Below are positions 26,324 to 33,901 of a stretch of DNA of 64,000 bases, in pieces. Numbering within the stretch: the stretch's first letter is position 1; every line of letters begins with the position of its first letter. This DNA comes from Akkermansia sp. Lineage in GTDB: Bacteria; Verrucomicrobiota; Verrucomicrobiia; Verrucomicrobiales; Akkermansiaceae. The position numbers and the translations under genes were made by a program. The stretch lies in contig JAKSOU010000002.1 of NCBI GenBank assembly GCA_024405435.1, positions 1 to 64,000 of the forward strand, read 5' to 3'. The notes beneath the pieces were generated by a model that did not search any database, was not told where the DNA came from, and was given only the letters and a program-made list of their open reading frames with translations.

Positions 26324-28192
26324 TCAGGCCTGTTTTTCGCTTGTGGGTTTCACCTTGAGCAGGGAGGTGAGCTCCGTGAGGCGGTCGCCGAGCTCGTCTC
26401 GCTCGGCCGGGGTGAGCGTTGCATCCAAAATGCGGGATTTGATGGTGTCGATATCGGCCTTGATGGCCTCCCGCACGGCGATGTCGCAGGAGGAATCGAC
26501 GAAATTCTGGAGGTCGCCCTCCACGGTGAGGGGGGAATTGGCGACGTGGGCGAGCGCGGCGGCCTGCTCCGGTGTGAGGGAGGCGATGAAATTCTGCCAC
26601 TGGTCGTCGTTGCCGGGGTCGGGCATCTTTTCCATGAGACGCTGGAGTACGATGCCGCCGGCGAGCTTTTTCATGGGTTCGTGGAGGTCCTCGATGCGGT
26701 CCACGTAAAGCTCTTGCATACCCTTGTGTCCGGCGGCGTTCTTGATGATGTCCAGGATGGTGGGGTGGATGCGGATGGGCACCACGCGCACGGGCTCCTC
26801 CTGCGTGCCGTACCGGGCCTCCGGGTCGTCGTAGTCCAGGTAGGATGGTTCGTCCTGCTGCCGGAAATCCCTGCGGGTGTCCTCCTTGCGTGCGCGGATG
26901 ATTCCGTTCACGGTGGCGCGGAAGTCGTCCAGCCCGGTGTTGAGGCGGGTGGCGAGGTCCATCACAGCGACGTCGCGGCGCGTGGGGTCGGCAATCTCGG
27001 AGGCCAAATCGGCCATGCGGGGGATGAGGGCGGCTCGGTCGTTGGCGTTTTGGATGGCGGCCAGCTCGATTCCGGCGCGCAGCTCCAGGTAGGGCTTGGC
27101 GGCGGCTATGGCCTGGCGCAGGGCGTCCGCCCCGCTGTGCTTGATGAGGGAATCGGGGTCCTCGCCCGGGGGCAGGGCGGCCTGGTAGACGTCCATGCCC
27201 ACCTGGGCGAGCTTTCGAAAAGTCTTCTCGCTGGCCTTGATGCCGGCATTGTCGCCGTCGTAACAGAGGATGGCCTTGGAGGCGTACTTGTGGAGCATCT
27301 TGGCGTGGTCATCGGTGAACGCGGTGCCGAGTCCGGCCACGGCGTTGCGGATATCGGCCTTCTCGTGGCAGGCGATGACGTCCAGCTGGCCCTCGCAGAC
27401 CACCACGCACATGCCAGCCTTGGCGATGGGCCCGGTGGCCTTGTGGAGGCCGAAGAGGAGCTCGCCCTTGCGGAAGGCGGCGGTTTCCGCGGTGTTGACG
27501 TATTTGCGGGGGTCCTGGCCCTCCTGCATGATGCGGCCGGAGAAGCCCACCACCTCGCCGCGCACGTTGCGGATGGGGAACATCAGGCGGTCGCGGAACA
27601 CGGGGTACGCGCCGCTGCGGCCGTTGCCCAGCAGGTAGGCGTCCGCCTGCAGGCGCGAATCCATGCCGTTGGAGGCGGCGATGTCGGCCAGCTCGCGGTA
27701 GTCGGGCGGGGCCCAGCCGAGCTCCCAGGCCTTGGCGATATCGATGTTGAATTCGCGCTGCTTGAGGTATTCTCGGACGTGTGCTGCGGCCATGTCGCGG
27801 CAGAGCTTGCGGTGGAAGTAGGAGGCGGCGAGGGTGTTGAGCTGGATGATGCGGGAGCGGAGCATGCGCAGGCGCGCGGCCTCCGGGTTCTCCTCCTCCT
27901 CGATGACCGGGATGCCGTTGATGTCCGCAATGCGGCGCAGCGCGGTGGGGTAGTCCAGGTTCTCGAACTGCATCAGGAACTTCACGCCGTCGCCCCCCAC
28001 GCCGCAGCCGAAGCACTTGAACGTCTGCCGCGCCGGGTTCACATGGAAAGACGGCGTCTTCTCGTTGTGGAACGGGCAGCACGCCTTCCACGAGTTCCCC
28101 GCCCGCCGCAGCTGCACGTACCGCCCCACCAGGTCGACGATATCGATCGAGCTCTTGATGCGCTCCACGCATTCCTGAACGATTCTGGGCAT
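26324..28192 (-). CDS. dnaG: DNA primase
   Basis: DnaG synthesises RNA primers at the replication fork. The 622-residue protein has the N-terminal CHC2 zinc finger (CPFHNEKTPSFHVNPA followed by FKCFGCG), the RNA-polymerase core and TOPRIM subdomain (VVVCEGQLDVIACH, CYDGDNAG with the metal-binding acidic residues, then PPGEDPDSL), and a helical C-terminal DnaB-interaction region. The length is normal for the family. It starts 6 bp after the CBM9-like gene, so the two are probably co-transcribed. rpoD, often linked to dnaG, is not here. Confidence 0.96.
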   Translation of the reverse strand: MPRIVQECVERIKSSIDIVDLVGRYVQLRRAGNSWKACCPFHNEKTPSFHVNPARQTFKCFGCGVGGDGVKFLMQFENLDYPTALRRIADINGIPVIEEEENPEAARLRMLRSRIIQLNTLAASYFHRKLCRDMAAAHVREYLKQREFNIDIAKAWELGWAPPDYRELADIAASNGMDSRLQADAYLLGNGRSGAYPVFRDRLMFPIRNVRGEVVGFSGRIMQEGQDPRKYVNTAETAAFRKGELLFGLHKATGPIAKAGMCVVVCEGQLDVIACHEKADIRNAVAGLGTAFTDDHAKMLHKYASKAILCYDGDNAGIKASEKTFRKLAQVGMDVYQAALPPGEDPDSLIKHSGADALRQAIAAAKPYLELRAGIELAAIQNANDRAALIPRMADLASEIADPTRRDVAVMDLATRLNTGLDDFRATVNGIIRARKEDTRRDFRQQDEPSYLDYDDPEARYGTQEEPVRVVPIRIHPTILDIIKNAAGHKGMQELYVDRIEDLHEPMKKLAGGIVLQRLMEKMPDPGNDDQWQNFIASLTPEQAAALAHVANSPLTVEGDLQNFVDSSCDIAVREAIKADIDTIKSRILDATLTPAERDELGDRLTELTSLLKVKPTSEKQA

Positions 28193-28198
28193 GGCGGG

Positions 28199-28753
28199 CT
28201 AGACGAGGCTGGTGGGGGCCCAGGACCACGGGCGGTGGAAGTCCGGCTCGCCGTGGAGGTCGCTGGAGGTGGTCAAATAGAGGTAGTCCGGGGAGTTCTG
28301 GATGGCGGCGGCGGCCAGGCGGCAGTTTGCGGGGTTGATGCCGATGGCCTCCAGGTACGCCAGCGGCAGCTCCGCACGGCACTCCCACGCGCCGTCGGGC
28401 GCAATCCCGCCCTGCGCCGAAACTGAGGGCAGGGGCGGCACCGACAAATCGCGCACGCGCGGTTCGGTGAACACGCAGGCCCACCACGCGCCGTTGGGGG
28501 CCAGGTTGAACTCCATGTAGCGCGTGCCCTCCACGTTGGACACAAAGAATTCCGCGGTGTCGTACTCCCACAGGCCCTCCACGAACTCGCCGGGCTGGGC
28601 GGTGGGGTGGAGCTTCACCGCGCGGCGCTGGCCTGCGGTGTACACCAGCTTGCCGTCCGCCACGCGGAACGCATAGCGCACGGGCTCCGGCAGCTCCGTG
28701 CCGTACCATTCCCTGCGCAGCTCACCGCTCAATTGTCCGTTCTCGCGTTCCAT
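28199..28753 (-). CDS. CBM9-like carbohydrate-binding domain protein
   Basis: This 184-residue protein lacks a signal peptide. Its beta-sandwich pattern (LWEYDTAEFFVSN, YMEFNLAPNGAWWACVF, AWECRAELPLAYL, GINPANCRLAAAAIQ) resembles family 9 carbohydrate-binding/DOMON-like domains found in glycan-degrading bacteria. The ligand is unknown, and cytoplasmic location is unusual for such a module. The start is set at ATG 28753 because a TTGACA/TATGTA promoter ends 7 nt before it; upstream in-frame ATGs lie in or before that promoter. It precedes dnaG by 6 bp. Confidence 0.65.
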   Translation of the reverse strand: MERENGQLSGELRREWYGTELPEPVRYAFRVADGKLVYTAGQRRAVKLHPTAQPGEFVEGLWEYDTAEFFVSNVEGTRYMEFNLAPNGAWWACVFTEPRVRDLSVPPLPSVSAQGGIAPDGAWECRAELPLAYLEAIGINPANCRLAAAAIQNSPDYLYLTTSSDLHGEPDFHRPWSWAPTSLV

Positions 28754-28760
28754 CCCCCCA

Positions 28761-28789
28761 TACATACCACGGCACGGCCGGAATGTCAA
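28761..28789 (-). promoter_or_regulatory. Promoter of the CBM9-like/dnaG unit
   Basis: On the minus strand, TTGACA (28789-28784), a 17-bp spacer and TATGTA (28766-28761) are followed after 7 nt by ATG 28753. This settles the start codon. Confidence 0.65.
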
Positions 28790-28893
28790 TCATGCGTCTG
28801 GTGACTTCCTACGTGTATTTTTTCAATGAAATCTTGCATGTCGTGGTGGGGTTGCCTACCAACCACGCTTTATGGGGCGTCAAATCGCAAATG

Positions 28894-29604
28894 TCAATTC
28901 CCCATTTCCTTGGCGTTGGCGTGCATGATTTCCATCTGCAGGCGGGTGAGCTCCTCATCGAAAACGATGGGGCTGAGGGGTTCCCAATCGCTGCCGGAGC
29001 GCAGGCGGGCCAGCACCGTCTCCACGGGGCCGGCCAGGGTGGAGGCGGTGTCCAGCAGTGGTGTGACGAGCACGGCGGCGCCCTTCATGTAGTTGCGGCT
29101 CTCGCCGCGCATGCGGGGGCCTGCCACGGCCATGTTGTCGAAACTGAAGCCCAGGTCCATCTTGTAGGTGTGCTCCAGGGAGAAGGGAAGGGTGGCGATG
29201 CGCTCCACGTCCATGTAGAAGCAGACGCGGCAGAGCTGCTTGAGGAGGCCGCAGATGACGGATGCGGGGAGGAGGCGGCCGTTGGAAATCATCATGTCGA
29301 GGGGCTCGCCCTTGATGCGCTCGTTGGCGAGGTACCAGGTGCCTTCGTCCTGCAGGAGCTCCAGCGGGGCGGCGATGTGGATGTTCCTGACCTGAGCCTT
29401 GGCGCGTGCACTCTCAATGAAGAACTGCACCTTTCGGCGGTCCTGGGCGGCGGCGGGGCGCAGGCCCTCCACCAGCACCTCTCGGCGCATGTCCTTTTGG
29501 GAGGCGGCGTAGGTGACGGTGGTGGGGGTTTCCTGCACGATGGAGGAGAGGATGTACTGCTCCCCGATGACCCTGGGCAGGTTGTAGGTCTGCGCCTCTT
29601 CCAT
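28894..29604 (-). CDS. Protein-kinase-fold protein without catalytic motifs
   Basis: This 236-residue product resembles the N-lobe and hinge of Ser/Thr kinases: GEQYILSSIVQETPTTVTYAAS (strands 1-2), REVLVEGLRP (in place of the strand-3 Lys segment), FFIESARAKAQVRNIHIAAPLELLQDEGTWYLANERIKGEPLDMMI (helix C and hinge). No VAVK-type Lys, HRD or DFG triad is visible and the C-lobe is short, so a pseudokinase or scaffold is more likely than an active kinase. Its start lies 3 bp after the GH29 fucosidase stop codon, which implies translational coupling. The functional reason for the pairing is unknown. Confidence 0.55.
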   Translation of the reverse strand: MEEAQTYNLPRVIGEQYILSSIVQETPTTVTYAASQKDMRREVLVEGLRPAAAQDRRKVQFFIESARAKAQVRNIHIAAPLELLQDEGTWYLANERIKGEPLDMMISNGRLLPASVICGLLKQLCRVCFYMDVERIATLPFSLEHTYKMDLGFSFDNMAVAGPRMRGESRNYMKGAAVLVTPLLDTASTLAGPVETVLARLRSGSDWEPLSPIVFDEELTRLQMEIMHANAKEMGN

Positions 29605-29607
29605 GAA

Positions 29608-31077
29608 TCAGGGGTTGTGGGTGAGGTTGAGCACGGGCAGGCCCTGCACGGCGTTCTTCCAGGCGGCGGCGGGCACGGTGAATTCCATGAACGCGCGCGG
29701 CTCTTCCTGGCCGGGTTCCTCCACGCGGCGCATGCCCACCTTCACCTCCGGCTGGCCGAGGATGGAGGGCGCCACGTTGTCCAGCTGGTGGGCGGGGATG
29801 CGCAGCACGTAGTCCTGCTGCACGCCGGCGGGCAGGAAGACGTAAATCTCCTCACCGGCGATGCTGGCGCCCACGCCCTCCGGGAAGTCCACGTCCAGCA
29901 CGCCGCGGGTGCCGTAGATGGCCTTGGAGTTCACCTTCATCCAATCGCCCACGCAGCGGAACACGTTCACCAGGGGCTCCGGGATGGAGCCGTCCACCTT
30001 GGGGCCAATGTTGAGCAGGAGGTTGCCGTTCTTGGCGGCGCACTCCTCCAGCTTGGCGATGATTTCCTGCGGGCTCTTGAAGTTCAGGTCCACCTGGCAG
30101 TAGCCCCATCTGTCGCCCACGGTCATGCATGCCTCCCAGTCGGTGCCGGGGTAGCCCTTGGCGGGGATGCGCTTCTCCGGCGAGGTGTAGTCGCCGTGGC
30201 GGCGGGGCAGGATCTCGCCGTCGCGCGAGGCATCGAACCCGGAGAGGTTGTAGAGGCGGTTGTTCATGATGATGCCGGGCTGCAGGGTGTGGGCCATGGT
30301 CATGAGCTCGGTGGCCTTCCAGGCGCGGTCGCCCTCTGCGGCGCCCTGGGAGTAGTCCCACCACAGCACGCTGATGTCGCCGTACTTGGTGAGCAGCTCG
30401 CGCACCTGGCCGTGCAGGTATTTCAGGTAGGCCTCCTGGTCGCGCGGGATGCCCTTCTGCTTGAGCATGGCCTCCTGGTCCTCCGGGTAGCAGAGATCCG
30501 GGCAGATGGTGTTGTCGTAGGACGGATGGTGCCAGTCGATGACGCTGTGGTAGAAGCCGATCTTGATGCCGCGCTTGCGGAAGGAATCCACGTACTCGCG
30601 CACGATGTCGCGCCCCACGGCCTTGCCGGCGCAGTAGTCGGTGGAGTCGGTGTCGAACAGGCCGAACCCCTCATGGTGCTTGGTGGTGAGCACGGCGTAC
30701 TTGCATCCGGCGTAGGCGGCCAGCTCCGCCCAGGCCTCCGTGCAGCCGGGCGCCGGCTTGAACTTCGGCAGGGCCTCCGCCGCGTACGTGTCGGTATCCA
30801 GGCGCAGGTTGCGCTGAATCCACTCGCCGCCGCCGAACTGCCCCTTGAAAAAGCCGCCCAGCCCGGAGTACAGGCCGTAGTGGATGAACATGCCGAACTT
30901 GGCATCGCGCCACCACTGCATGCGGGCGTCGCGCTGCGCGTCCGTCTCCTCCCACGGCAATACGACCTTTGCCTGCGGCTGTTCCGCCGCGGCGGGCGCC
31001 TTATCTTCCGGCTGCCCGGCGAACGCGCCCAGGCCCAGCCCCATCATGCACAATGCGGAAATCGTCTTGGTCATCAT
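29608..31077 (-). CDS. Secreted alpha-L-fucosidase, GH29
   Basis: The 489-residue exported enzyme releases alpha-L-fucose from glycans such as mucin or milk oligosaccharides. After a signal peptide (MMTKTISALCMMGLGLGAFA) comes the GH29 barrel: WWRDAKFGMFIHYGLYS, GCKYAVLTTKHHEGFGLFD, KIGFYHSVIDWHHP and the nucleophile region ISVLWWDYSQG (Asp after WW). A C-terminal beta-sandwich follows. The start is ATG 31077, 7 nt after the -10 box; a second ATG directly follows it. A longer frame would start inside the promoter. Location is presumably the periplasm or cell surface. Confidence 0.93.
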   Translation of the reverse strand: MMTKTISALCMMGLGLGAFAGQPEDKAPAAAEQPQAKVVLPWEETDAQRDARMQWWRDAKFGMFIHYGLYSGLGGFFKGQFGGGEWIQRNLRLDTDTYAAEALPKFKPAPGCTEAWAELAAYAGCKYAVLTTKHHEGFGLFDTDSTDYCAGKAVGRDIVREYVDSFRKRGIKIGFYHSVIDWHHPSYDNTICPDLCYPEDQEAMLKQKGIPRDQEAYLKYLHGQVRELLTKYGDISVLWWDYSQGAAEGDRAWKATELMTMAHTLQPGIIMNNRLYNLSGFDASRDGEILPRRHGDYTSPEKRIPAKGYPGTDWEACMTVGDRWGYCQVDLNFKSPQEIIAKLEECAAKNGNLLLNIGPKVDGSIPEPLVNVFRCVGDWMKVNSKAIYGTRGVLDVDFPEGVGASIAGEEIYVFLPAGVQQDYVLRIPAHQLDNVAPSILGQPEVKVGMRRVEEPGQEEPRAFMEFTVPAAAWKNAVQGLPVLNLTHNP

Positions 31078-31084
31078 GCTTCCT

Positions 31085-31112
31085 ACTCTACCACACCCCC
31101 GCGCGGATGCAA
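31085..31112 (-). promoter_or_regulatory. Promoter of the fucosidase gene
   Basis: On the minus strand, TTGCAT (31112-31107), a 16-bp spacer and TAGAGT (31090-31085) lie 7 nt before ATG 31077. Confidence 0.55.
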
Positions 31113-31165
31113 GGGAATTCACATGGCCGGGCGTGGAGGGGCAGGGGATACCTCACGAGTTGGAA

Positions 31166-31191
31166 AATTAAGATTAAGATGAGGATTAAGA
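31166..31191. repeat. Single AGATTA/GGATTA hexamer array
   Basis: About four tandem AGATTA-type units lie in the divergent gap between the fucosidase and C_GCAxxG genes. No inverted partner is nearby. The rest of this 323-bp gap holds the fucosidase promoter and the tandem palindromes described next. Confidence 0.6.
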
Positions 31192-31233
31192 GTTTGTGTG
31201 GAGTATAACCCTGAACGCCGCATTTTGCCAATT

Positions 31234-31294
31234 TGCCATTTTTTCCTACGAAAAACTGGCAGAATGTGCCACTTTTTCCTAGGAAAAAGTGGCA
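31234..31294. promoter_or_regulatory. Two tandem 28-bp palindromes
   Basis: Positions 31267-31294 are a perfect 28-bp palindrome with half-site TGCCACTTTTTCCT. Positions 31234-31261 are an imperfect copy with half-site TGCCATTTTTTCCT. They are separated by 5 bp, so their centres are 33 bp apart. The pair sits between divergent genes, which suggests a cooperative operator; extruded hairpins are the alternative. Confidence 0.6.
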
Positions 31295-31400
31295 AAACGG
31301 GCGGAACGCGGTATCAGAACAGGGGGATGAGGGGCACGCCCGGGACGGGTTTTTCCTTTTCCCCGCGCATTTGCCGTGCTAGAATGCATCCACTTCCACC

Positions 31401-31844
31401 ATGCCGCAAGAGAAAGCATCAGAATACTTCCACCGCGGGTTCAACTGCGCTCAGTCCGTCTTTGCAGCCTTTGCCGCGGAGATGGGACTGCCGGAGGACA
31501 CCGCCCTGCGCATCCCCGCCGCATTCGGCGCCGGGCTCGGCCGCATGCGCGGCACCTGCGGTGCCTTTGCCGGGCTCGCCATGGTGGCCGGGTTCAAGCA
31601 CGGCAACCTCACCGGGGAACCCGCCGACAAGGAGCGAATCTTCCAGCTCACGCGGCAGCTGGCTGAGGCCTTCCGCGCGGAGTTCGGCAGCCTGCAGTGC
31701 CGCGAGCTCCTGCACCTGCCGGAAAATGCACAGGAAGGCGCGCGCCCGAACGAGCGCAACGCCGCCTATTACGCATCCCGTCCCTGCGGGCGCTGCGTGG
31801 CGTTCTGCGCCTCCAAGGCCGCCGAAATACTGGCGAACCGATAG
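31401..31844 (+). CDS. C_GCAxxG_C_C family redox-type protein
   Basis: This 147-residue protein belongs to the C_GCAxxG_C_C family (TIGR01909). It has GFNCAQSVFAAF, GAGLGRMRGTCGAFAG (the CGAxxG element), SLQCRELL and the late pair CGRCVAFC. The conserved cysteines suggest metal or Fe-S binding, and relatives often lie near redox or transport genes, but no reaction is established. It is divergent from the fucosidase gene. Upstream, TAGAAT at 31380-31385 could be a -10 box with a weak -35. Confidence 0.85.
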   Translation: MPQEKASEYFHRGFNCAQSVFAAFAAEMGLPEDTALRIPAAFGAGLGRMRGTCGAFAGLAMVAGFKHGNLTGEPADKERIFQLTRQLAEAFRAEFGSLQCRELLHLPENAQEGARPNERNAAYYASRPCGRCVAFCASKAAEILANR

Positions 31845-31905
31845 GCAAACCAGGCGGTATGCCGCGGCGCAGTCATACTTTTTTTTACTTTTTTTCAAAA
31901 AAAGC

Positions 31906-31935
31906 TTGACGCAGGGCGGGGTAGGGGGGTAACAT
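31906..31935 (+). promoter_or_regulatory. Promoter of a candidate small RNA
   Basis: TTGACG (31906-31911) and TAACAT (31930-31935) are spaced by 18 bp and are followed by no start codon but by a structured segment ending in a terminator-like hairpin. Confidence 0.5.
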
Positions 31936-31941
31936 TCACTC

Positions 31942-32045
31942 GTCTACGGGACCGGACGTAAAATTGGTTCCCGGGCTCGAAAGAGTCCGATTCATAGGGT
32001 AGTTGGGCACCCAGGGGCTTCGGCCCCTGGGTGACTTCCTTTTCC
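31942..32045 (+). ncRNA. Candidate structured small RNA of about 100 nt
   Basis: Downstream of the promoter the segment can fold into three consecutive hairpins: GGGACC/GGTTCCC (31948-31972, one bulge), GGGCTC-GAAA-GAGTCC (31973-31988, a GNRA tetraloop) and an 11-bp perfect stem CACCCAGGGGC closed by a UUCG loop (32008-32033), followed by a pyrimidine-rich tail ACTTCCTTTTCC. No credible ORF is present. It does not match the conserved cores I know for SRP RNA, tmRNA, RNase P or 6S RNA. Possible roles are a trans-acting RNA or an unrecognised structured RNA. Confidence 0.45.
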
Positions 32046-32052
32046 GGAGGTG

Positions 32053-32085
32053 CAAAAAAGGGAAGCCGCGCAGAACGCGGCTTCC
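32053..32085 (-). terminator. Rho-independent terminator of the repeat-protein gene
   Basis: On the minus strand a 10-bp perfect stem (GGAAGCCGCG/CGCGGCTTCC, 5-nt loop) is followed by CTTTTTTG. It lies just downstream of the stop at 32114. Confidence 0.75.
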
Positions 32086-32113
32086 GAAAGGGGCAGGGGA
32101 GTATGATGGAATA

Positions 32114-32518
32114 TCAGTGGCTCTTGGAACCCTTGTAGGACCCCGTCTTGTCGTAGTAGCGGGTGGTACCGCCGCTGTTGGAGGCCGAACCCTTGAAGGA
32201 GCCGCTCTTGTCGTAGTATCGCGTGGTGCCGCCGCTGTTGGAGGACGAGCCCTGGAAAGAACCGGACTTGTCGTAATAGCGCGTGGTTCCACCGCTCTCC
32301 GTGGCAGAGCCAATAAAGGAGCCGCTCTTGTCGTAGTAGCGCGTGGTGTTGCCGCTGCGCTGCGCGGAGCCCTGGTAGGAGCCGGTCTTGTCGTAGTAGC
32401 GGGTGGTGTCGCCGCTGGTGGAGGCAGAGCCCTCGTAGCCGCCGCTGCCGTTGTAGAATCGCGGGCTGTCGGCAAGCGCGAAGGACGCCGTCATCAGGAT
32501 CAGTATAATGGATTTCAT
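32114..32518 (-). CDS. Small secreted protein of 20-residue TRYYDKSGS repeats
   Basis: This 134-residue protein has a signal peptide (MKSIILILMTASFALA), then about six copies of a 20-residue unit with consensus GGTTRYYDKSGSFxGSASxS. In the DNA the units are 60-bp direct repeats with scattered substitutions, so copy number could change by slippage or recombination. Similar short RYYD-repeat proteins are annotated as hypothetical in Gram-negative bacteria. The unit looks like a repeating beta-hairpin, perhaps a surface solenoid. The start is the ATG directly before the signal peptide; an upstream frame extension is not supported. Confidence 0.75.
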   Translation of the reverse strand: MKSIILILMTASFALADSPRFYNGSGGYEGSASTSGDTTRYYDKTGSYQGSAQRSGNTTRYYDKSGSFIGSATESGGTTRYYDKSGSFQGSSSNSGGTTRYYDKSGSFKGSASNSGGTTRYYDKTGSYKGSKSH

Positions 32519-32576
32519 ATTGATGTTGGGTTTGTTTGTTGGCGTATATATATATTGGCGCACGCGGCGCCGCGGA

Positions 32577-33218
32577 TTATTCCAGGGTAAAGGTGATGTT
32601 TTCCATTTCCGTTTCGCGCGACATCTCGCGGATGCGGCAGGTGGCCTTGCCGGTGATGACCTTGGTGCCGTCCGCCTTCTTGGTGTAGTCGATGAAGGTC
32701 AGCACGTAATCCGCCGACGAGCTGGATTTGGCGTCCACCTGGCGCACGCGCACCTTGGCCGTGCAGTCTGCCGTCTTGCGGTAGTCGGCGGAGTAGCTCA
32801 CTCCGTCCTGCCAGCGTCCGGCGACGGAATTGCCGTTGGGGAACGTGTAGCTGCGCGCGGATTCACCCTCCAGTGCGCTCCATTCGCCCCAAGAGCCCGG
32901 CGTGCCGCTCGGGTACAGCTCACGGCAGCGGATGCGCGCACCCTTCCCGTACGTGAACTTCAGCGTCTTGTGCGCCACCTTGTCCGGCGCGTACGTGAAC
33001 TTCAGCGTTATGTGCGCCACCTTGTCCGTCGACCTCAACTGCTGTCCATCGGAACAGACCATGACTGCCGTGTTCCCGTGAATCTCCGTCTTCACCTCGC
33101 CAGTGCCCACGTACTCGGATTCCGGCTTTCCGGATTCCGTCTGCGGCTCTGCGCCGTCCGCCAACGCCACAGCACTCGCCAGAACTACGCCAGCCATCAC
33201 TGCATGAATCTTCATCAT
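32577..33218 (-). CDS. Small exported protein of unknown function
   Basis: The 213-residue product starts MMKIHAVMAGVVLASAVALA (signal peptide). The mature part is beta-rich and includes an internal tandem duplication, DKVAHITLKFTYAP followed by DKVAHKTLKFTYGK, produced by a short direct repeat of about 45 bp in the gene. Cysteines in VMVCSDG, IRCRELYP, DCTAKV and KATCRIREM may form disulphides. No family is recognised. A promoter 6 nt upstream of the ATG supports the start. Confidence 0.6.
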   Translation of the reverse strand: MMKIHAVMAGVVLASAVALADGAEPQTESGKPESEYVGTGEVKTEIHGNTAVMVCSDGQQLRSTDKVAHITLKFTYAPDKVAHKTLKFTYGKGARIRCRELYPSGTPGSWGEWSALEGESARSYTFPNGNSVAGRWQDGVSYSADYRKTADCTAKVRVRQVDAKSSSSADYVLTFIDYTKKADGTKVITGKATCRIREMSRETEMENITFTLE

Positions 33219-33224
33219 ACCCGT

Positions 33225-33253
33225 TTTCTATCACAAAACCCCTCTACGCGCAA
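33225..33253 (-). promoter_or_regulatory. Promoter of the exported-protein gene at 32577-33218
   Basis: On the minus strand, TTGCGC (33253-33248), a 17-bp spacer and TAGAAA (33230-33225) lie 6 nt before the ATG. Confidence 0.5.
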
Positions 33254-33340
33254 GCATTTCCGCTATTTTGCATTACATATATTATGCGAAGTTGTAAATT
33301 TGCGTGACGGGGTTGATGCCCTGCTTGGGAATGGGAGAAA

Positions 33341-33385
33341 TCCAAAATCCAAAATCCAACATCACAAATCCACAATCGAAAATCA
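33341..33385. repeat. AAATCCA heptad array
   Basis: Tandem heptamers AAATCCA and variants (ACATCAC, CAATCGA) occur six to seven times in the gap upstream of the osmC-like gene. In reverse complement this is TGGATTT, close to the GATTTAG and GATTTAC arrays near 26.3 and 50.6 kb. Confidence 0.65.
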
Positions 33386-33438
33386 GCGAGTGCCTGCGTA
33401 TTCCCGCCTCGCGCACAAACCAATCCGCCAAAATGAAC

Positions 33439-33466
33439 TTGACGCAGTCAACAGCGGTGGTATGCT
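33439..33466 (+). promoter_or_regulatory. Promoter of the osmC-to-tlyA operon
   Basis: TTGACG (33439-33444), a 16-bp spacer and TATGCT (33461-33466) end 6 nt before ATG 33473, implying a leaderless first gene. Confidence 0.65.
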
Positions 33467-33472
33467 GTTGCC

Positions 33473-33880
33473 ATGGTTAAGTGCAAGATGACATACTGCG
33501 GCGGACTGCATTGCGAGCTGGTCCACGAGCCCTCCGGTGCGAAAGTGATCACGGATGCGCCGGTGGACAACCACGGCAAGGGCGAATCGTTCTCGCCGAC
33601 GGATTTGATGTGCTCTGCGATGGCCGGCTGCATGGCCACAATCATGGGCATCTACGCGGAGGAACACAACCTGGACCTGCGAGGGATGACGATTGAGGTG
33701 GCGAAGATCATGAACCCGAACCCGCGGCGCATTGCGCGCATCGAGACGGAAATATGCGTGCCGCTGCCGGAGGACAACCCGCACAAGGAAGCGCTGGCGC
33801 AGTGCGCGCTGGGAAGCCCCGCCATGCGCAGCTTCCACCCGGATATCGAGGTGCCCATCACCTGGAAATGGGTGGGCTGA
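33473..33880 (+). CDS. OsmC-family protein
   Basis: This 135-residue cytoplasmic protein shows the OsmC/YhfA fold: an N-terminal beta-sheet (CGGLHCELVHEPSG), the helix FSPTDLMCSAMAGCMATIMGIYAEE with two cysteines, and a C-terminal half ending in VPITWKW. OsmC/Ohr proteins reduce organic peroxides with paired cysteines; the YhfA branch is less well characterised. The cysteine of MAGCMA corresponds to the resolving site in many members. It is the first gene of a five-gene run ending in tlyA. Confidence 0.88.
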   Translation: MVKCKMTYCGGLHCELVHEPSGAKVITDAPVDNHGKGESFSPTDLMCSAMAGCMATIMGIYAEEHNLDLRGMTIEVAKIMNPNPRRIARIETEICVPLPEDNPHKEALAQCALGSPAMRSFHPDIEVPITWKWVG

Positions 33881-33901
33881 TCCTACACCGAAAGCCATCA
33901 C

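Noticed and set aside
31945-32000. tRNA or tRNA fragment resembling a T-arm
   Set aside because: The sequence has no acceptor stem, anticodon arm or GTTCRA T-loop in register; a three-hairpin small RNA fits better.
32114-32460. Regular 60-bp repeats resembling a CRISPR array
   Set aside because: The repeats are in frame, encode a continuous 20-residue motif after a signal peptide, and have no unique spacers; no cas genes are present.
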